Assembly (NCBI RefSeq): GCF_009026825.1
Contig: NZ_CP045032.1
Span: 62,001 to 126,000 of the forward strand
Length of the DNA: 64,000 nt
Direction: 5' to 3'
DNA from: Corynebacterium urogenitale
Lineage (GTDB): Bacteria > Actinomycetota > Actinomycetes > Mycobacteriales > Mycobacteriaceae
Translations under genes and position numbers: made by a program
Part shown: positions 54,310-62,679 of the stretch, piece by piece
How the letters are laid out: every line of letters begins with the position of its first letter
Position numbering within the stretch: position 1 is the first letter of the stretch
The notes under the pieces: generated by a model
The model's database searches: none
What the model was told of the DNA's origin: nothing
The model's input: the letters and a program-made list of their open reading frames with translations, nothing else

Positions 54310-54398
54310 GTCATGTGATTGAGGCAAAGAAGCTACTGTTTCCATTTCGAGCAGCCTGGGGAAGATTGTATGAAGTTTGATGATGTGGCTGGAGCTTC

Positions 54399-54782
54399 AT
54401 GAAGCAGGACTCGTTCGAAAACGGTTCGAAGGACGAAGAGCTTCGTGCGGTCTTGGACATCATTGACACCGAGGTCAATCGGCAGTTATCAGAGCAGATA
54501 CGTTCTGCCGAATCGTTAATTAACCGCGCTGTACTACTTATTACTTCTTCGTTGATTTTTGTATCGCTTCCTAAGCTTGGGGATGGAGAAGGCTGTTGGT
54601 ATACGTTGGCTTTAGTGTGTGGCGTGCTTGCATCGATTCTTGGAGTGACAGCGCTTTTCTTCCACTCCAAGGGACAAGAGAGAAAATTTTCCAGTCTTGA
54701 GGACCAGCTTGCTGTGACGGGTGATAGCGAATGGCCAGAAATGGTGCGTTTGATCATCGCTCCTGGCCAGGGGCGCGACTAG
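54399..54782 (+). CDS. Small two-helix membrane protein
   Basis: A 127-residue protein: hydrophilic N-terminal 45 residues (coiled-coil-like, LDIIDTEVNRQLSEQIRSAE), two membrane segments (about 45-60 AVLLITSSLIFVSLP and 68-90 TLALVCGVLASILGVTALFF) and a hydrophilic tail. It resembles the 2TM layout of SLATT-like effector proteins in defence systems but is too short to assign. GGAG lies 5 bp upstream of the ATG. Its stop is followed in the same frame by the fragment at 54783. Confidence 0.55.
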   Translation: MKQDSFENGSKDEELRAVLDIIDTEVNRQLSEQIRSAESLINRAVLLITSSLIFVSLPKLGDGEGCWYTLALVCGVLASILGVTALFFHSKGQERKFSSLEDQLAVTGDSEWPEMVRLIIAPGQGRD

Positions 54783-55058
54783 TGGGCGCAAGGACGCGCC
54801 CTGGCAAGCGTTCAAGGCTCGGTAGACGAGAAAGACGCCGCGAAGTTTAAGGGCTTCAAGGTCAATGAATTTTCAGAAAGCCGGGCAATCGTCACGCTGG
54901 CGATCGACTACCCAGAAATTGGACTCGTGGCCGCACCGGTGCAGCTGGAACGCCTGGGCGGGGACTGGCGCCTGGTTCTGCCCACGCAGGATAAGAAAGT
55001 CGAGTCGATAGAGATCGACAACCTGGACAAATTCACGAAATTCTCGACGGAGGGATAG
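54783..55058 (+). pseudogene. C-terminal fragment of a conjugative-element-type secreted protein
   Basis: In-frame sequence after the TAG at 54780-54782 reads ALASVQGSVDEKDAAKFKGF, SRAIVTLAIDYPEIGLVAAP and LERLGGDWRLVLPTQDKKVE, to a stop at 55058. The end resembles the C-terminus of the next gene (LAVVWQDGDWNLQL), so it is probably the tail of a related gene whose start was deleted. Confidence 0.5.
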
Positions 55059-55061
55059 AGC

Positions 55062-55865
55062 ATGAATAAGAAGATCACAATTCCGCTCATCATCGTTGCA
55101 ATCGTCGTGGTTGCAGCAACAGCATTTTTTCTGGGGCGCTCCAGTGATGAACCGAACAATGACGTAACTTCACCGAGCTCCGCGCCGCAGGAGGAAGCAT
55201 CAGCTCCCGATATCACCGAGCAGCCTGCAGAAGACAAGGGGTTCGGGAGCCCCACCACTGACTTTCTTGGCCGTAAGGTGACCGTTCCAAACAATGGTGT
55301 AGGCGTACCTCTCGGCGAGCCGCGGACGGGTGCAGGAGAGGTGTGCGAGTCTCCGCGGACCCCCGCGCAGAATATTGAAATGCAGAAGACTAACCCCACT
55401 ACGGTGTGGTCGAAAAACTATGGTCCAGGAAAAGTTACGGAGGGTATTCCAATTAGCTATTCCCACACCGTACAGGGAGCTTCCCTTGCAGCATGGAATT
55501 ACTACGCCGTGATGTACCGCAATGATGAGTCCACACACTGGCTTGTGGACAATCGCTTTGACATGAGTCAGTCCGACAAGGAGCAGCTTCATGATGAGAT
55601 CAGGGAAGCAGGCGGAGCAGTTGACCCAGCAATAGAGCAGATTCCACCGGTGGCGTACCGAGTTACGTCCTGCAGTGATGATTACATCGTCTTTGACTTC
55701 GCCAAAAACTCCCGGCCAAGTAACGGAGATTCCTCCCAGGACAAATATCAATCCTTACGTCTTGCTGTTGTATGGCAGGACGGGGATTGGAATCTTCAGC
55801 TCGACGCACTACGCGGTTCTCAAAGCAGCGTGGATATTGAGGGGTGGACGCAGTGGACATTCTGA
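55062..55865 (+). CDS. Membrane-anchored extracytoplasmic protein, conjugative-element type
   Basis: A 267-residue protein with an N-terminal membrane anchor (residues 5-25, ITIPLIIVAIVVVAATAFFL), a Ser/Pro/Glu linker and an extracytoplasmic domain (HTVQGASLAAWNYYAVMYRN, VAYRVTSCSDDYIVFDFAKN, LRLAVVWQDGDWNLQLDAL). Such bitopic proteins with a closing W.DGDW.L motif occur in actinobacterial integrative-conjugative elements, but no transfer genes are visible here. GGAGGGA lies upstream of ATG 55062. An IS6 element follows 22 bp downstream and may have separated it from the rest of the element. Confidence 0.55.
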   Translation: MNKKITIPLIIVAIVVVAATAFFLGRSSDEPNNDVTSPSSAPQEEASAPDITEQPAEDKGFGSPTTDFLGRKVTVPNNGVGVPLGEPRTGAGEVCESPRTPAQNIEMQKTNPTTVWSKNYGPGKVTEGIPISYSHTVQGASLAAWNYYAVMYRNDESTHWLVDNRFDMSQSDKEQLHDEIREAGGAVDPAIEQIPPVAYRVTSCSDDYIVFDFAKNSRPSNGDSSQDKYQSLRLAVVWQDGDWNLQLDALRGSQSSVDIEGWTQWTF

Positions 55866-55887
55866 AGCGTCTCGCCATTGCCTTATT

Positions 55888-56728
55888 GGTGCTGTTGCAA
55901 CGTTGGGCCAGGGTCGAAAAGCCCAACCTTAAGACATCAGTTGTCCTTGCTCCGGGGTGCTTAAGCCGTCTCGAATATCCGGTTGACGATCACCGCGTCT
56001 GGGTTCGGGTGCCCGTAGGCAAACATCGTGCCCTGGCCTTTCCGTAATGAATGCATCGCTTCCATCCCTTTCAACGTCCGGTAGGCGGAAATTCGGTTTT
56101 TGAACGCTCCCTTCGGCCCCAGGATTCTTTTAAGTCGGCCATGATCTCCCTCGAGAACGTTGTTCAGGTATTTCACCTGCCGGTGTTCCACTGTTGGCGG
56201 GCAGATTCCCTCTGACTTCAACTCGGCGATTGCCCTGGCTAGGGAGGGTGCTTTATCGGTGTTGATCACTCTGGGATACCCGGCTGACGCATTGGATCTG
56301 AGGGCCTTGGTCAGGAAACGCTTCGCTGCGGCCACGTTCCGCTTCGGAGAGAGGTAAAAGTCCAGGGTCTGGCCACCGGCGGTAATTGCCCGATAGAGGT
56401 AGCACCACCTGCCGCCGACCCGGATATAGGTCTCATCCACCCGCCAGGACCGGGCCTGCCAGTCGGGTACCTGCCGGTGGCGCCGAGTGTGCTTATCCAG
56501 CTCAGGGGCGTATTTCTGCACCTAGCGGTGAGAATCGTGGTGTGATCGACTGGCACACCCGGCTCGGTCATCATTTCTTCGAGATCGCGGTAGCTCACCC
56601 TCGTAGCGGCAGTACCACCGCACCGCTCACAGGATGATGTCATGGGGGAAGTGCCGACCGGAGAAGATGCCCATGGCTGTGATTATTTCACGCCGGTTTT
56701 TCTACTGCCCCAACTTTGCAACAGCACC
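55888..56728 (-). mobile_element. IS6-family insertion sequence, defective
   Basis: 841 bp bounded by inverted ends: 55888-55908 (GGTGCTGTTGCAACGTTGGG…) and 56707-56728 (complement of GGTGCTGTTGCAAAGTTGGG…). It encodes a damaged IS6 transposase on the minus strand. No clear 8-bp target duplication is visible. Further solo copies of the same end occur at 40450-40503 and 59166-59187. Confidence 0.82.
55961..56674 (-). pseudogene. IS6-family transposase, multiply disrupted
   Basis: The restored order is MGIFSGRHFPHDIIL, then AVRWYCRY, VSYRDLEEMM, then KYAPELDKHTRRHRQVPDWQ, ARSWRVDETYIRVGG (first Asp), RVINTDKAPSLARAIAELKS (second Asp) and NVLEGDHGRLKRI (Glu, as in DDE). Lesions: TGA in place of a Trp codon near the start, a one-base shift near 56590 and a further shift near 56525, just before KYAPEL. 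Only the C-terminal 186 residues remain as one frame (55961-56521). Not functional. Confidence 0.8.
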
Positions 56729-56732
56729 CTTC

Positions 56733-57065
56733 TTATCTAACCGTTTTAGGATTACGGGCGTAGGCCTTAAAAGCTCGCACTATGCGGTAGTTTGTGTTGG
56801 CTTCAATTACAGAGGAAAGCCTTTCTCCGTCAGCAATCCATTGGAGAGGATCAAAACTGCTGTTCCATCGCTGAGCGACACCAACTCTGCCGTCGCTTTG
56901 AAAATTTTCCCGCCACTCTCTGATCCATCCATCGAAGGTATGGGGTGAACTTTTTAAAGCTTGGTGGGCTGCAGAACAGAATGCGTTTTCTTCTGCTTCA
57001 TCTACTCCCCAGACTGCTGAGGGTCTTGCATTGTCGGGGTAGATGATTACGTAGGTGTGTTTCAT
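56733..57065 (-). CDS. Small soluble protein, putative immunity protein 2 of the LGFP toxin locus
   Basis: A 110-residue protein. Residues 45-105 (FDGWIREWRENFQSDGRVGV, FDPLQWIADGERLSSVIEAN, YRIVRAFKAYARNP) align in pattern with the preceding gene 57062-57439 (W.ENYGYGVG, FDLNSWLQEG, QIEAEADVTVDRRFAHYLHR). The two are therefore tandem paralogues. The start overlaps the preceding stop (ATGA). Position directly behind a secreted modular toxin candidate suggests an immunity role. No known family recognised. Confidence 0.5.
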   Translation of the reverse strand: MKHTYVIIYPDNARPSAVWGVDEAEENAFCSAAHQALKSSPHTFDGWIREWRENFQSDGRVGVAQRWNSSFDPLQWIADGERLSSVIEANTNYRIVRAFKAYARNPKTVR

Positions 57066-57439
57066 GAAAATGTTTTATTTGCAGGGGCTAGGGGGATGGG
57101 GCGGTGTAGATAGTGTGCGAATCTTCTATCGACAGTTACATCAGCCTCTGCTTCTATCTGTCTTGCAATCCACAGCCCTTCTTGTAGCCAGCTGTTGAGG
57201 TCAAAGCCCTCTCTCCACCAAGAAATAAACGACGTTCCAACACCATATCCATAGTTTTCGATCCAAGTGCGGTTCCAGCGTTTTAAGATTTCGATTAGGC
57301 CAATGCTGAGGTGTAGGTCAGATGGCTGAAGGGAATCGTCTTCACGTTCGCGCTGTATGTCATCCCTTTCTGACCATAGTCCCCAATCCATCCCTTCTTC
57401 AGGAAACAGTGTGATTATCGGGTTAGGTACTTTCGGCAT
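57062..57439 (-). CDS. Small soluble protein, putative immunity protein 1 of the LGFP toxin locus
   Basis: A protein of about 125 residues from ATG 57439 (ATG 57448 is also possible). It overlaps the 3' end of the LGFP toxin gene (57415) and the start of the next gene, so translation of all three is coupled. Features: Trp-rich MDWGLWSERDD, SIGLIEILKRWNRTWIENYG, SWWREGFDLNSWLQEGLWIA. No signal peptide, so cytoplasmic. Homologous in pattern to the following gene. The immunity role is inferred from context only. Confidence 0.5.
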   Translation of the reverse strand: MPKVPNPIITLFPEEGMDWGLWSERDDIQREREDDSLQPSDLHLSIGLIEILKRWNRTWIENYGYGVGTSFISWWREGFDLNSWLQEGLWIARQIEAEADVTVDRRFAHYLHRPIPLAPANKTFS

Positions 57440-58933
57440 CCTCCCCAATCCCTTCCGCCTCGGTCGTCATTCGTGTAGGCATTGTGCAGGGTAGAAGAGC
57501 TACTCCATACAATGGCGTAGCTTCTGACTTTAGAGTAAGTGTTATACCTTGTTTTAAGGTATGTCCCAGGCCTGCTTGTTTTATTGGTGAACTCTTGTGA
57601 TAGGAGCGTATGTGCTACGCAGGTTTGAAAGTCTTCCCAAACCTGTCTCGTTATCTCCTCTTGAGGGGGCATGTGGTTATCGGCAATATGCCAAAGATCC
57701 CTGCAGTATAGACTCACGCCAGAGTGGTGAAAAACGGTAAGTTTTCCGTTGTCATATCCGCCAATGCACTCATGCATTCTATCAAAATTGTCTCCGATAA
57801 CTTCCTCTGAATCGGTTGATCTACTGGCTGGCCGGCTGGCTCCGAAGGCTGATATTTCTTGGTATGCCGGAAGAGGAAAATTAGGAGACCGGATAAGCCC
57901 TCGCTGAAAATACTGCAAATCCCCTCCGTCTTTAGTCGGTTTGATGTCTGCGGTCGGATACCCGTATTTTCCTTTTTCGAAACCGCTATTTGCCCATTCA
58001 TACAGAACTGGACCATAGATAGGATGGGCTCCGGTTGCTGGAGACCAGTAGATAAAACCCCAGACAAACCTGCTGAATTTTCCAACTCCATCTGGAGTTG
58101 ATGTCTCATCCTCGATTGGGTAGCTGAGCATTTGTCCTTGTTCGGCACCTGTCTCCAGCCACTTATCGTAGATTGTACTCTTGATAGCTGCTAGACCAGC
58201 AAGGGATCCATAGATGTGTCCCTTTGAGAAAGACTGTTTCCGGCCGGTTCCGTCCGGCAAAGCGAATTCATCGGTGGTGGGGTATCCCAGCTCACCACGC
58301 TCCCAGCCATTGCGGGCCCAAACAACAGAAAAGTGCGTGGTAATCGGATGAGCACCAGTTTGGGGGTGCCAGTAGATGAACCCGTTGACGAACTCATTGC
58401 GACGTCCTACACCATCAGGAACGCCGAGCTCATTGGACTTCGGCCAAGTGAGGAAACTCTTTGGTCCACCGAGGGAATCATACTTTTCCCGGATCTTTCC
58501 GCACACTTTAAAAGGGCTAGGCCAATACGTCCGACAGTTATCAACGGCGGCAAACGTCTGTACCCCCCGAGCGTGTCTGTGTGGCTTGTTCTTTAGCTTC
58601 TTGGATTTCAGCTTGGTTAGCTTGTTCTTTCGTGAATCCACCGGGAATTTGTTCTTTATCGGAACGCATCTTCCCTGGAGTGATTTTGCTTTTGGGGTTG
58701 GTGGTGGGGTGCCAGTTCTTACCTGTTTGGTTATCAACGTTGTTGTCGTCGAACCCCGGTTCTGCTGGTTCTAGGTTTTCTCGCCCGGGTGCGACCTGAT
58801 CAGCGTAGTTGTCTGCTGGTGTGCTGGCAGTTGTTTGTGGTTGTGTGGATTGAGTCTGCACGGCAGGGGCGAACCCCATGCCGAGGGTGATGGCGAATAG
58901 GAAGGTGGTGATAATGCGAGATGGTCTGGCCAT
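57415..58933 (-). pseudogene. Secreted LGFP-repeat protein with a different, unrecognised C-terminal domain (frame broken at a C6 tract)
   Basis: With one base removed this encodes about 505 residues. Signal peptide MARPSRIITTFLFAITLGMG…, acidic linker (PGRENLEPAEPGFDDNNVDN), RTYWPSPFKVCGKIREKYDS and four LGFP repeats (about 145-350) closely match the gene at 8395-10000. After about YGYPTADIKP the sequence is unrelated: a C-terminal domain of about 140 residues with HECIGGYDNGKLTVFHHSG, YCRDLWHIADNH, KTRYNTYSKVRSYAIVWSSS and DRGGRDWGGCRKY. The first frame (58541-58933) breaks at six C (58563-58568); five would continue RSGVQTFAAV. The C-terminal domain is probably a toxin or enzyme of unknown type. 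Confidence 0.75.
58563..58568. repeat. C6 homopolymer at the frame break of the second LGFP gene
   Basis: Six C on the plus strand (six G in the coding strand). One base fewer restores the full-length reading frame, so the tract is a candidate phase-variation switch or a homopolymer sequencing error. Confidence 0.8.
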
Positions 58934-59165
58934 GGTGGGGCATCTTTCGCTGTAGTGGATGGTTAGAAATGAGCTTAGTGTGAGAAACGTATCTCGGGAA
59001 TGAAAAATGGCTGAATAGTTGGAAAATCTTGCAAAATCTCAGGGAAACTACTGGAAAATTAGTGTAGGAATTGCTGCAAGAAGCCATAGGGGAGCCTGAT
59101 TTGTTGAGGTATCTATTCTGCTTATATATGGAATTGGCGAGCGGAAACCTCGAGAGAAGGGTGCT
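58934..59165 (-). promoter_or_regulatory. Leader/promoter region of the second LGFP gene
   Basis: Directly upstream of the start, GCGAAAGATGCCCCACCATG and its flanks match the leaders at 10000 and 52273. Up to the IS6 end at 59166, no gene is seen. The promoter must lie within these 230 bp, which would then travel with the locus. Confidence 0.5.
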
Positions 59166-59187
59166 GCCCCAAATTTGCAACAGCACC
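59166..59187. mobile_element. Solo IS6-family end
   Basis: GCCCCAAATTTGCAACAGCA plus CC differs by one base from the right end of the IS6 element at 56707-56728 and has the same orientation. No second end lies next to it. Confidence 0.72.
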
Positions 59188-59238
59188 GCTCAGATTCAAT
59201 TTCTCCGGTTAGATCCGGTGGGAATTCTACGTGCGGTG

Positions 59239-59925
59239 CTACCTGCGCGGCGACGTCACCGTGCGATCACCCGCGATCCAAAACCGCAAGGGCGCTTCCG
59301 CGTTCTTTGTGATGCCGATGCGCTTGCCGACCCTGATCTCCCTCTCTTCTTTGCTCGATGCCACCAGCCCTAGCGCGCACTCTTCCCGTGCAGAGTTGGG
59401 AGGCGTTCCCTCCCCGAGCTGGTGCACGGCTCGATCTCCCTCGGGGCCTACCGAGTTATCCTGGGAAAGTCGCCACGCTGCAGCCTCGTCTTCGCTGAGC
59501 TGGTGCACCGTGGCGCCGTTGAGGTGGAGGTCGAGCCCCAGGCAGGCGCCGAGATTTCCGGGGCCGCGGGCTAGCCCGTCCTCGGTGGGTTTCGGGCCGC
59601 GGCGTTCGCGCACGATCTCGTGACCAGCAATAACGCGACCCGCTCGCAGGAGAACCCCGCCGGCTACGCCCTCCGGTGAGCACACGAGGTTGCCCGCGCG
59701 ATGGATGCCGTAACTCGCATACACGTACAGGTGCCCGGGTGGGCCGAACATGGTTGCGCACCTCGGGGTTGGACCCTTGAAGGCGTGCGAAGCGGCATCC
59801 GACTCGCCCAGGTAAGCCTCCACTTCGGTCAACTGAATACCCACCTCTCCTCGCCAGATCACCGCGCCGAGCAGCTGCGGAGCGACGTCATCAGCCCGCT
59901 CATTGAAATCAATTGTGGAAGTCAT
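59239..59925 (-). CDS. mpg: DNA-3-methyladenine glycosylase, AAG/MPG type
   Basis: A protein of about 228 residues of the AAG/MPG fold: LLGAVIWRGEVGIQLTEVEA (catalytic Glu region TEVEAYLG), DAASHAFKGPTPRCATMFGP, GHLYVYASYGIHRAGNLVCS, RGPGNLGACLGL. It excises 3-methyladenine and other alkylated or deaminated purines. ATG 59925 is proposed as the start (MTSTIDFNERADDV), because the open frame upstream to 60522 is an accidental fusion with an acetyltransferase remnant. If read from 60522 the product would be a 427-residue chimera. Confidence 0.82.
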   Translation of the reverse strand: MTSTIDFNERADDVAPQLLGAVIWRGEVGIQLTEVEAYLGESDAASHAFKGPTPRCATMFGPPGHLYVYASYGIHRAGNLVCSPEGVAGGVLLRAGRVIAGHEIVRERRGPKPTEDGLARGPGNLGACLGLDLHLNGATVHQLSEDEAAAWRLSQDNSVGPEGDRAVHQLGEGTPPNSAREECALGLVASSKEEREIRVGKRIGITKNAEAPLRFWIAGDRTVTSPRR

Positions 59926-59954
59926 AAAACAGTCGGATACCTCAGTAGGAATAA

Positions 59955-60522
59955 CTACAGCTTGCGGATGGGTTTGGCTGGGGTGCCCGCGGGGGCCGAT
60001 CTGGCAGCTGGCACCGATGGTGATGGGGCAGATGTCGAGGAAGATGGAATCAAAGTTGATGAACGTGTCACTGCCGATATGGATGTTGTGGCCGTAGTCG
60101 ACAGTGATTGACGGCATGATCGTCACGCTGCGGTCGTAGGTGCCGAGCAGTTCTTCGAGTTTCTGGTGGCGAGTTTCTTCGTCGGTAATGTCGAGGTGGC
60201 TGATGTGCTGCGCGAGGCTTTTGGCGAATAGGGACACGCGCTGAATGGCTGGATTGCCCGCGTGATACAGCAGGCCGGCGTTCATGCGCTTCAGCATGCA
60301 ATCGGGGTCTTCGTGTAGCTCGGCCTCGATACGCTCGCGGAGTTGCTCGGGTGACATGAGCAGTTCCTCCTCGAGCAATTTCTGCCGGTCGAGGGGGCCG
60401 GTGCAGGCGGAGTTGGGTGTGGTGTTGTTTGGGTGGGGCGCAGTATTGGCGATGGTGGGTTGGGTAGACCCTTTGGGGCCATTGAGGCGGGCGTTGTCTG
60501 CTGGTAGTTCGTGGTGGCTCAC
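59955..60522 (-). pseudogene. Maltose/galactoside O-acetyltransferase-like gene with internal deletion
   Basis: From 60522: a variable N-terminus, then a Mac domain (MLKRMNAGLLYHAGNPAIQR, KLEELLGTYDRSVTIMPSIT) and the first hexapeptide turns (NIHIGSDTFINFDSIFLDIC, ITIGASCQIGP). Immediately after IGP the family C-terminus AGTPAKPIRKL appears in the next frame with a stop at 59955-59957. The section in between, about 50 residues including the catalytic His, is missing. The deletion also shifts the frame, so the original frame runs on into mpg. Not functional as an acetyltransferase. Confidence 0.72.
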
Positions 60523-60642
60523 GGCTTGGTTTTCTTAAGGTCAGGCAGTTTTGTGTTTGGTATGGCGCTATTGTCCCAGAACTACCCGCTGGGGATCTTT
60601 TGAAACTATGCGCTGGCGGAATTACGAAAACTTCCCTGCAAT

Positions 60643-60726
60643 GATGTTGTGGAACTGTGTGCGGGGGAAGGATGTTGTGGAACTGTGTGCGGGGGAAGGA
60701 TGTTGTGGAACTGTGTGCGGGGGAAG
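60643..60726. repeat. Three exact tandem copies of a 28-bp unit
   Basis: Unit GATGTTGTGGAACTGTGTGC plus GGGGGAAG, three adjacent identical copies with no spacers, in the region between mpg and metB. Confidence 0.9.
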
Positions 60727-61317
60727 CCTGAGCACTGACTGCTTGGGGGCATGTTGTGGGGCTGAAGTACCGTCACTACCTGCTGCTATGCGTCCGGGAA
60801 CGAATGTCTGGGAAGCTGGTGTCTGCCAGGCATGCCAGAAGGGGGCGGCAGCGCTGGGAATGGATGGGTAGAGGGAAATTGGTGTCAGGTTATGCCAGAA
60901 ATCGGTGGCTCGAGGGGTGCTACGTAAGCTTTCGCCAGGAAATCTGAGGAAAATCGCCCGTATAGCTCATTTTTCTTGGCATCTCCTGACGCCTAGTGGC
61001 AGTTCACACCTCGACCCGCCCCAAAACAGCACCGCCTCGCCCGAAACAGCACTACCGCCCCAAAACCGCACCACCCCGCCCCAAACCCGCACCACCCCAC
61101 CCCAAAACCGCACCAATCCGCCTCAAAAATCACCCTAAATCTCCGAAAGTGGACAGCTTGGTCTATTCTTGGGTGAAGATTTTTCGCTATATGACACAGC
61201 GAGCGGAACCCACAACAGCGAGCGGAACTCAAGCTCGTGCCGGTAACCGGTTGAACGGGTGATCGGGTGGAATCCACCACCGGACCAACCGCCGCCCCAA
61301 GGAGAGTGACAAGAGCC
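60727..61317. promoter_or_regulatory. metB upstream region with C/A-rich repeats
   Basis: It contains degenerate CGCCCCAAAACCGCACCAC-type repeats (about 61012-61130), a McbR-like site (61150-61165) and two AACAGCGAGCGGAAC-like direct repeats (about 61195-61230). No gene is seen. Confidence 0.5.
61150..61165. promoter_or_regulatory. McbR-like operator upstream of metB
   Basis: TGGACAGCTTGGTCTA fits TAGAC-N6-GTCTA with one mismatch. McbR represses methionine and cysteine biosynthesis genes, including metB, in corynebacteria. It lies 150 bp before the metB start. Confidence 0.55.
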
Positions 61318-62619
61318 ATGGCAGATCAGGCCAACCCAGCCACCTCAAACAACCCAGCCACCTCGAATAACCAAGCCCAGCACGTGGCCACCGCCATGAG
61401 CAACGCCCCAGCCCACGACCTCCGCCTCACCAACGCCGACACCACCGCCGCCCACCACCAAGTCGGCACCCACAACGAAGGCTTCGATACCGCCGCCATC
61501 CATGCTGGCTACGAGCCCGACCAGTTCATGGGCTCCATCAACGTCCCGATCTACGCCTCCACCACCTTCGCGCAGAACGCCCCGAACGACCTGCGCGGTG
61601 GCTACGAATACGGCCGTGTTGCCAATCCAACGGTCGTCTCCCTCGCAGACACCATCGCCGCCCTTGAAGGCGCCCAGTACGGCAAGGTGTTCGGCTCCGG
61701 CATGGCCGCGACCGATATCCTCCTCCGCGCGATCCTTCGCCCCGGCGACCACCTGATCATGGGCCACGACGCCTACGGCGGCACCTACCGCCTCATCGCC
61801 TCTGTGTTTGCAGAATGGGGAGTGGAATTCACGGTCGTGAACACCACCAACGCCGAAGAAGTCGAGGCAGCGCTGCAGCCCAACACGAAACTCGTGTGGG
61901 TCGAAACCCCTACTAATCCTTTGCTGGCGGTGACGGACATCGCCCTGGTGGCGTCGAAAATCGAGGGCAGCGGCGCGAAGCTCATCGTCGACAACACCTT
62001 CAGCAGCCCCTACCTGCAACGCCCGCTGGAGCTCGGCGCGGACGTGGTGCTGCACTCGACCACGAAGTACATCGGCGGGCATTCGGACGTGGTCGGCGGC
62101 GCGGTCGTGACCAACGACGCCGAACTCGACGAGCAGATCGAGTTTCTCCTCGGCGGCGCCGGTCCGATCGCCAGCCCCATCGATGCCTACCTCACCGCCC
62201 GCGGCCTGAAGACCCTCGGCGTGCGCATGGACCGCCACTGTTCCAACGCGCTGACCATCGCCGAGTGGCTGGACCAGCGCGAGGAGGTCGTGGAGGTGCT
62301 GTACCCAGGCCTGCCGAGCCACCCCGGCCACGAGGTTGCGAAGAAGCAGTCCACCGGCAAGGGCTTCGGCGGCATGATCTCCATCCGCCTGAAGGACGAG
62401 GCTGCGGCGCTGAAGCTCATCCAGTCCACGACGTTGATCTGCCTGGCGGAGTCCCTCGGTGGTGTGGAGTCTTTGCTGGAGCACCCGGCGACGATGACCC
62501 ACCAGTCGGTCGCCGGTTCGCAGCTGGAGGTTCCGCGTGACCTGGTGCGGATCAGCATCGGGATCGAGAACGTGGAGGACCTCATCGCCGACCTTGAGGC
62601 TGCGTTCGCGGCGCTGTAA
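61318..62619 (+). CDS. metB: Cystathionine gamma-synthase
   Basis: A protein of about 433 residues of the Cys/Met-metabolism PLP family. After a Asn/Ala-rich N-terminal 50 residues come FDTAAIHAGYEPDQFMGSIN, YEYGRVANPTVVSLADTIAA, VFGSGMAATDILLRAIL and the PLP-lysine segment LHSTTKYIGGHSDVVGGAVV. It condenses O-acylhomoserine with cysteine to cystathionine in methionine synthesis. The strong similarity to gamma-lyases means the reaction direction is inferred from corynebacterial MetB. ATG 61318 with AAGGAG 13 bp upstream; GTG 61306 is possible. A McbR-like site lies upstream. Confidence 0.88.
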   Translation: MADQANPATSNNPATSNNQAQHVATAMSNAPAHDLRLTNADTTAAHHQVGTHNEGFDTAAIHAGYEPDQFMGSINVPIYASTTFAQNAPNDLRGGYEYGRVANPTVVSLADTIAALEGAQYGKVFGSGMAATDILLRAILRPGDHLIMGHDAYGGTYRLIASVFAEWGVEFTVVNTTNAEEVEAALQPNTKLVWVETPTNPLLAVTDIALVASKIEGSGAKLIVDNTFSSPYLQRPLELGADVVLHSTTKYIGGHSDVVGGAVVTNDAELDEQIEFLLGGAGPIASPIDAYLTARGLKTLGVRMDRHCSNALTIAEWLDQREEVVEVLYPGLPSHPGHEVAKKQSTGKGFGGMISIRLKDEAAALKLIQSTTLICLAESLGGVESLLEHPATMTHQSVAGSQLEVPRDLVRISIGIENVEDLIADLEAAFAAL

Positions 62620-62679
62620 TCATCTCCGTTCGACGCCACCAGCCAGCACATCAGAAACTCCGCGGGTAACCTCGGGGGC

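Noticed and set aside
60643..60726. CRISPR array
   Set aside because: Exact 28-bp units without spacers.
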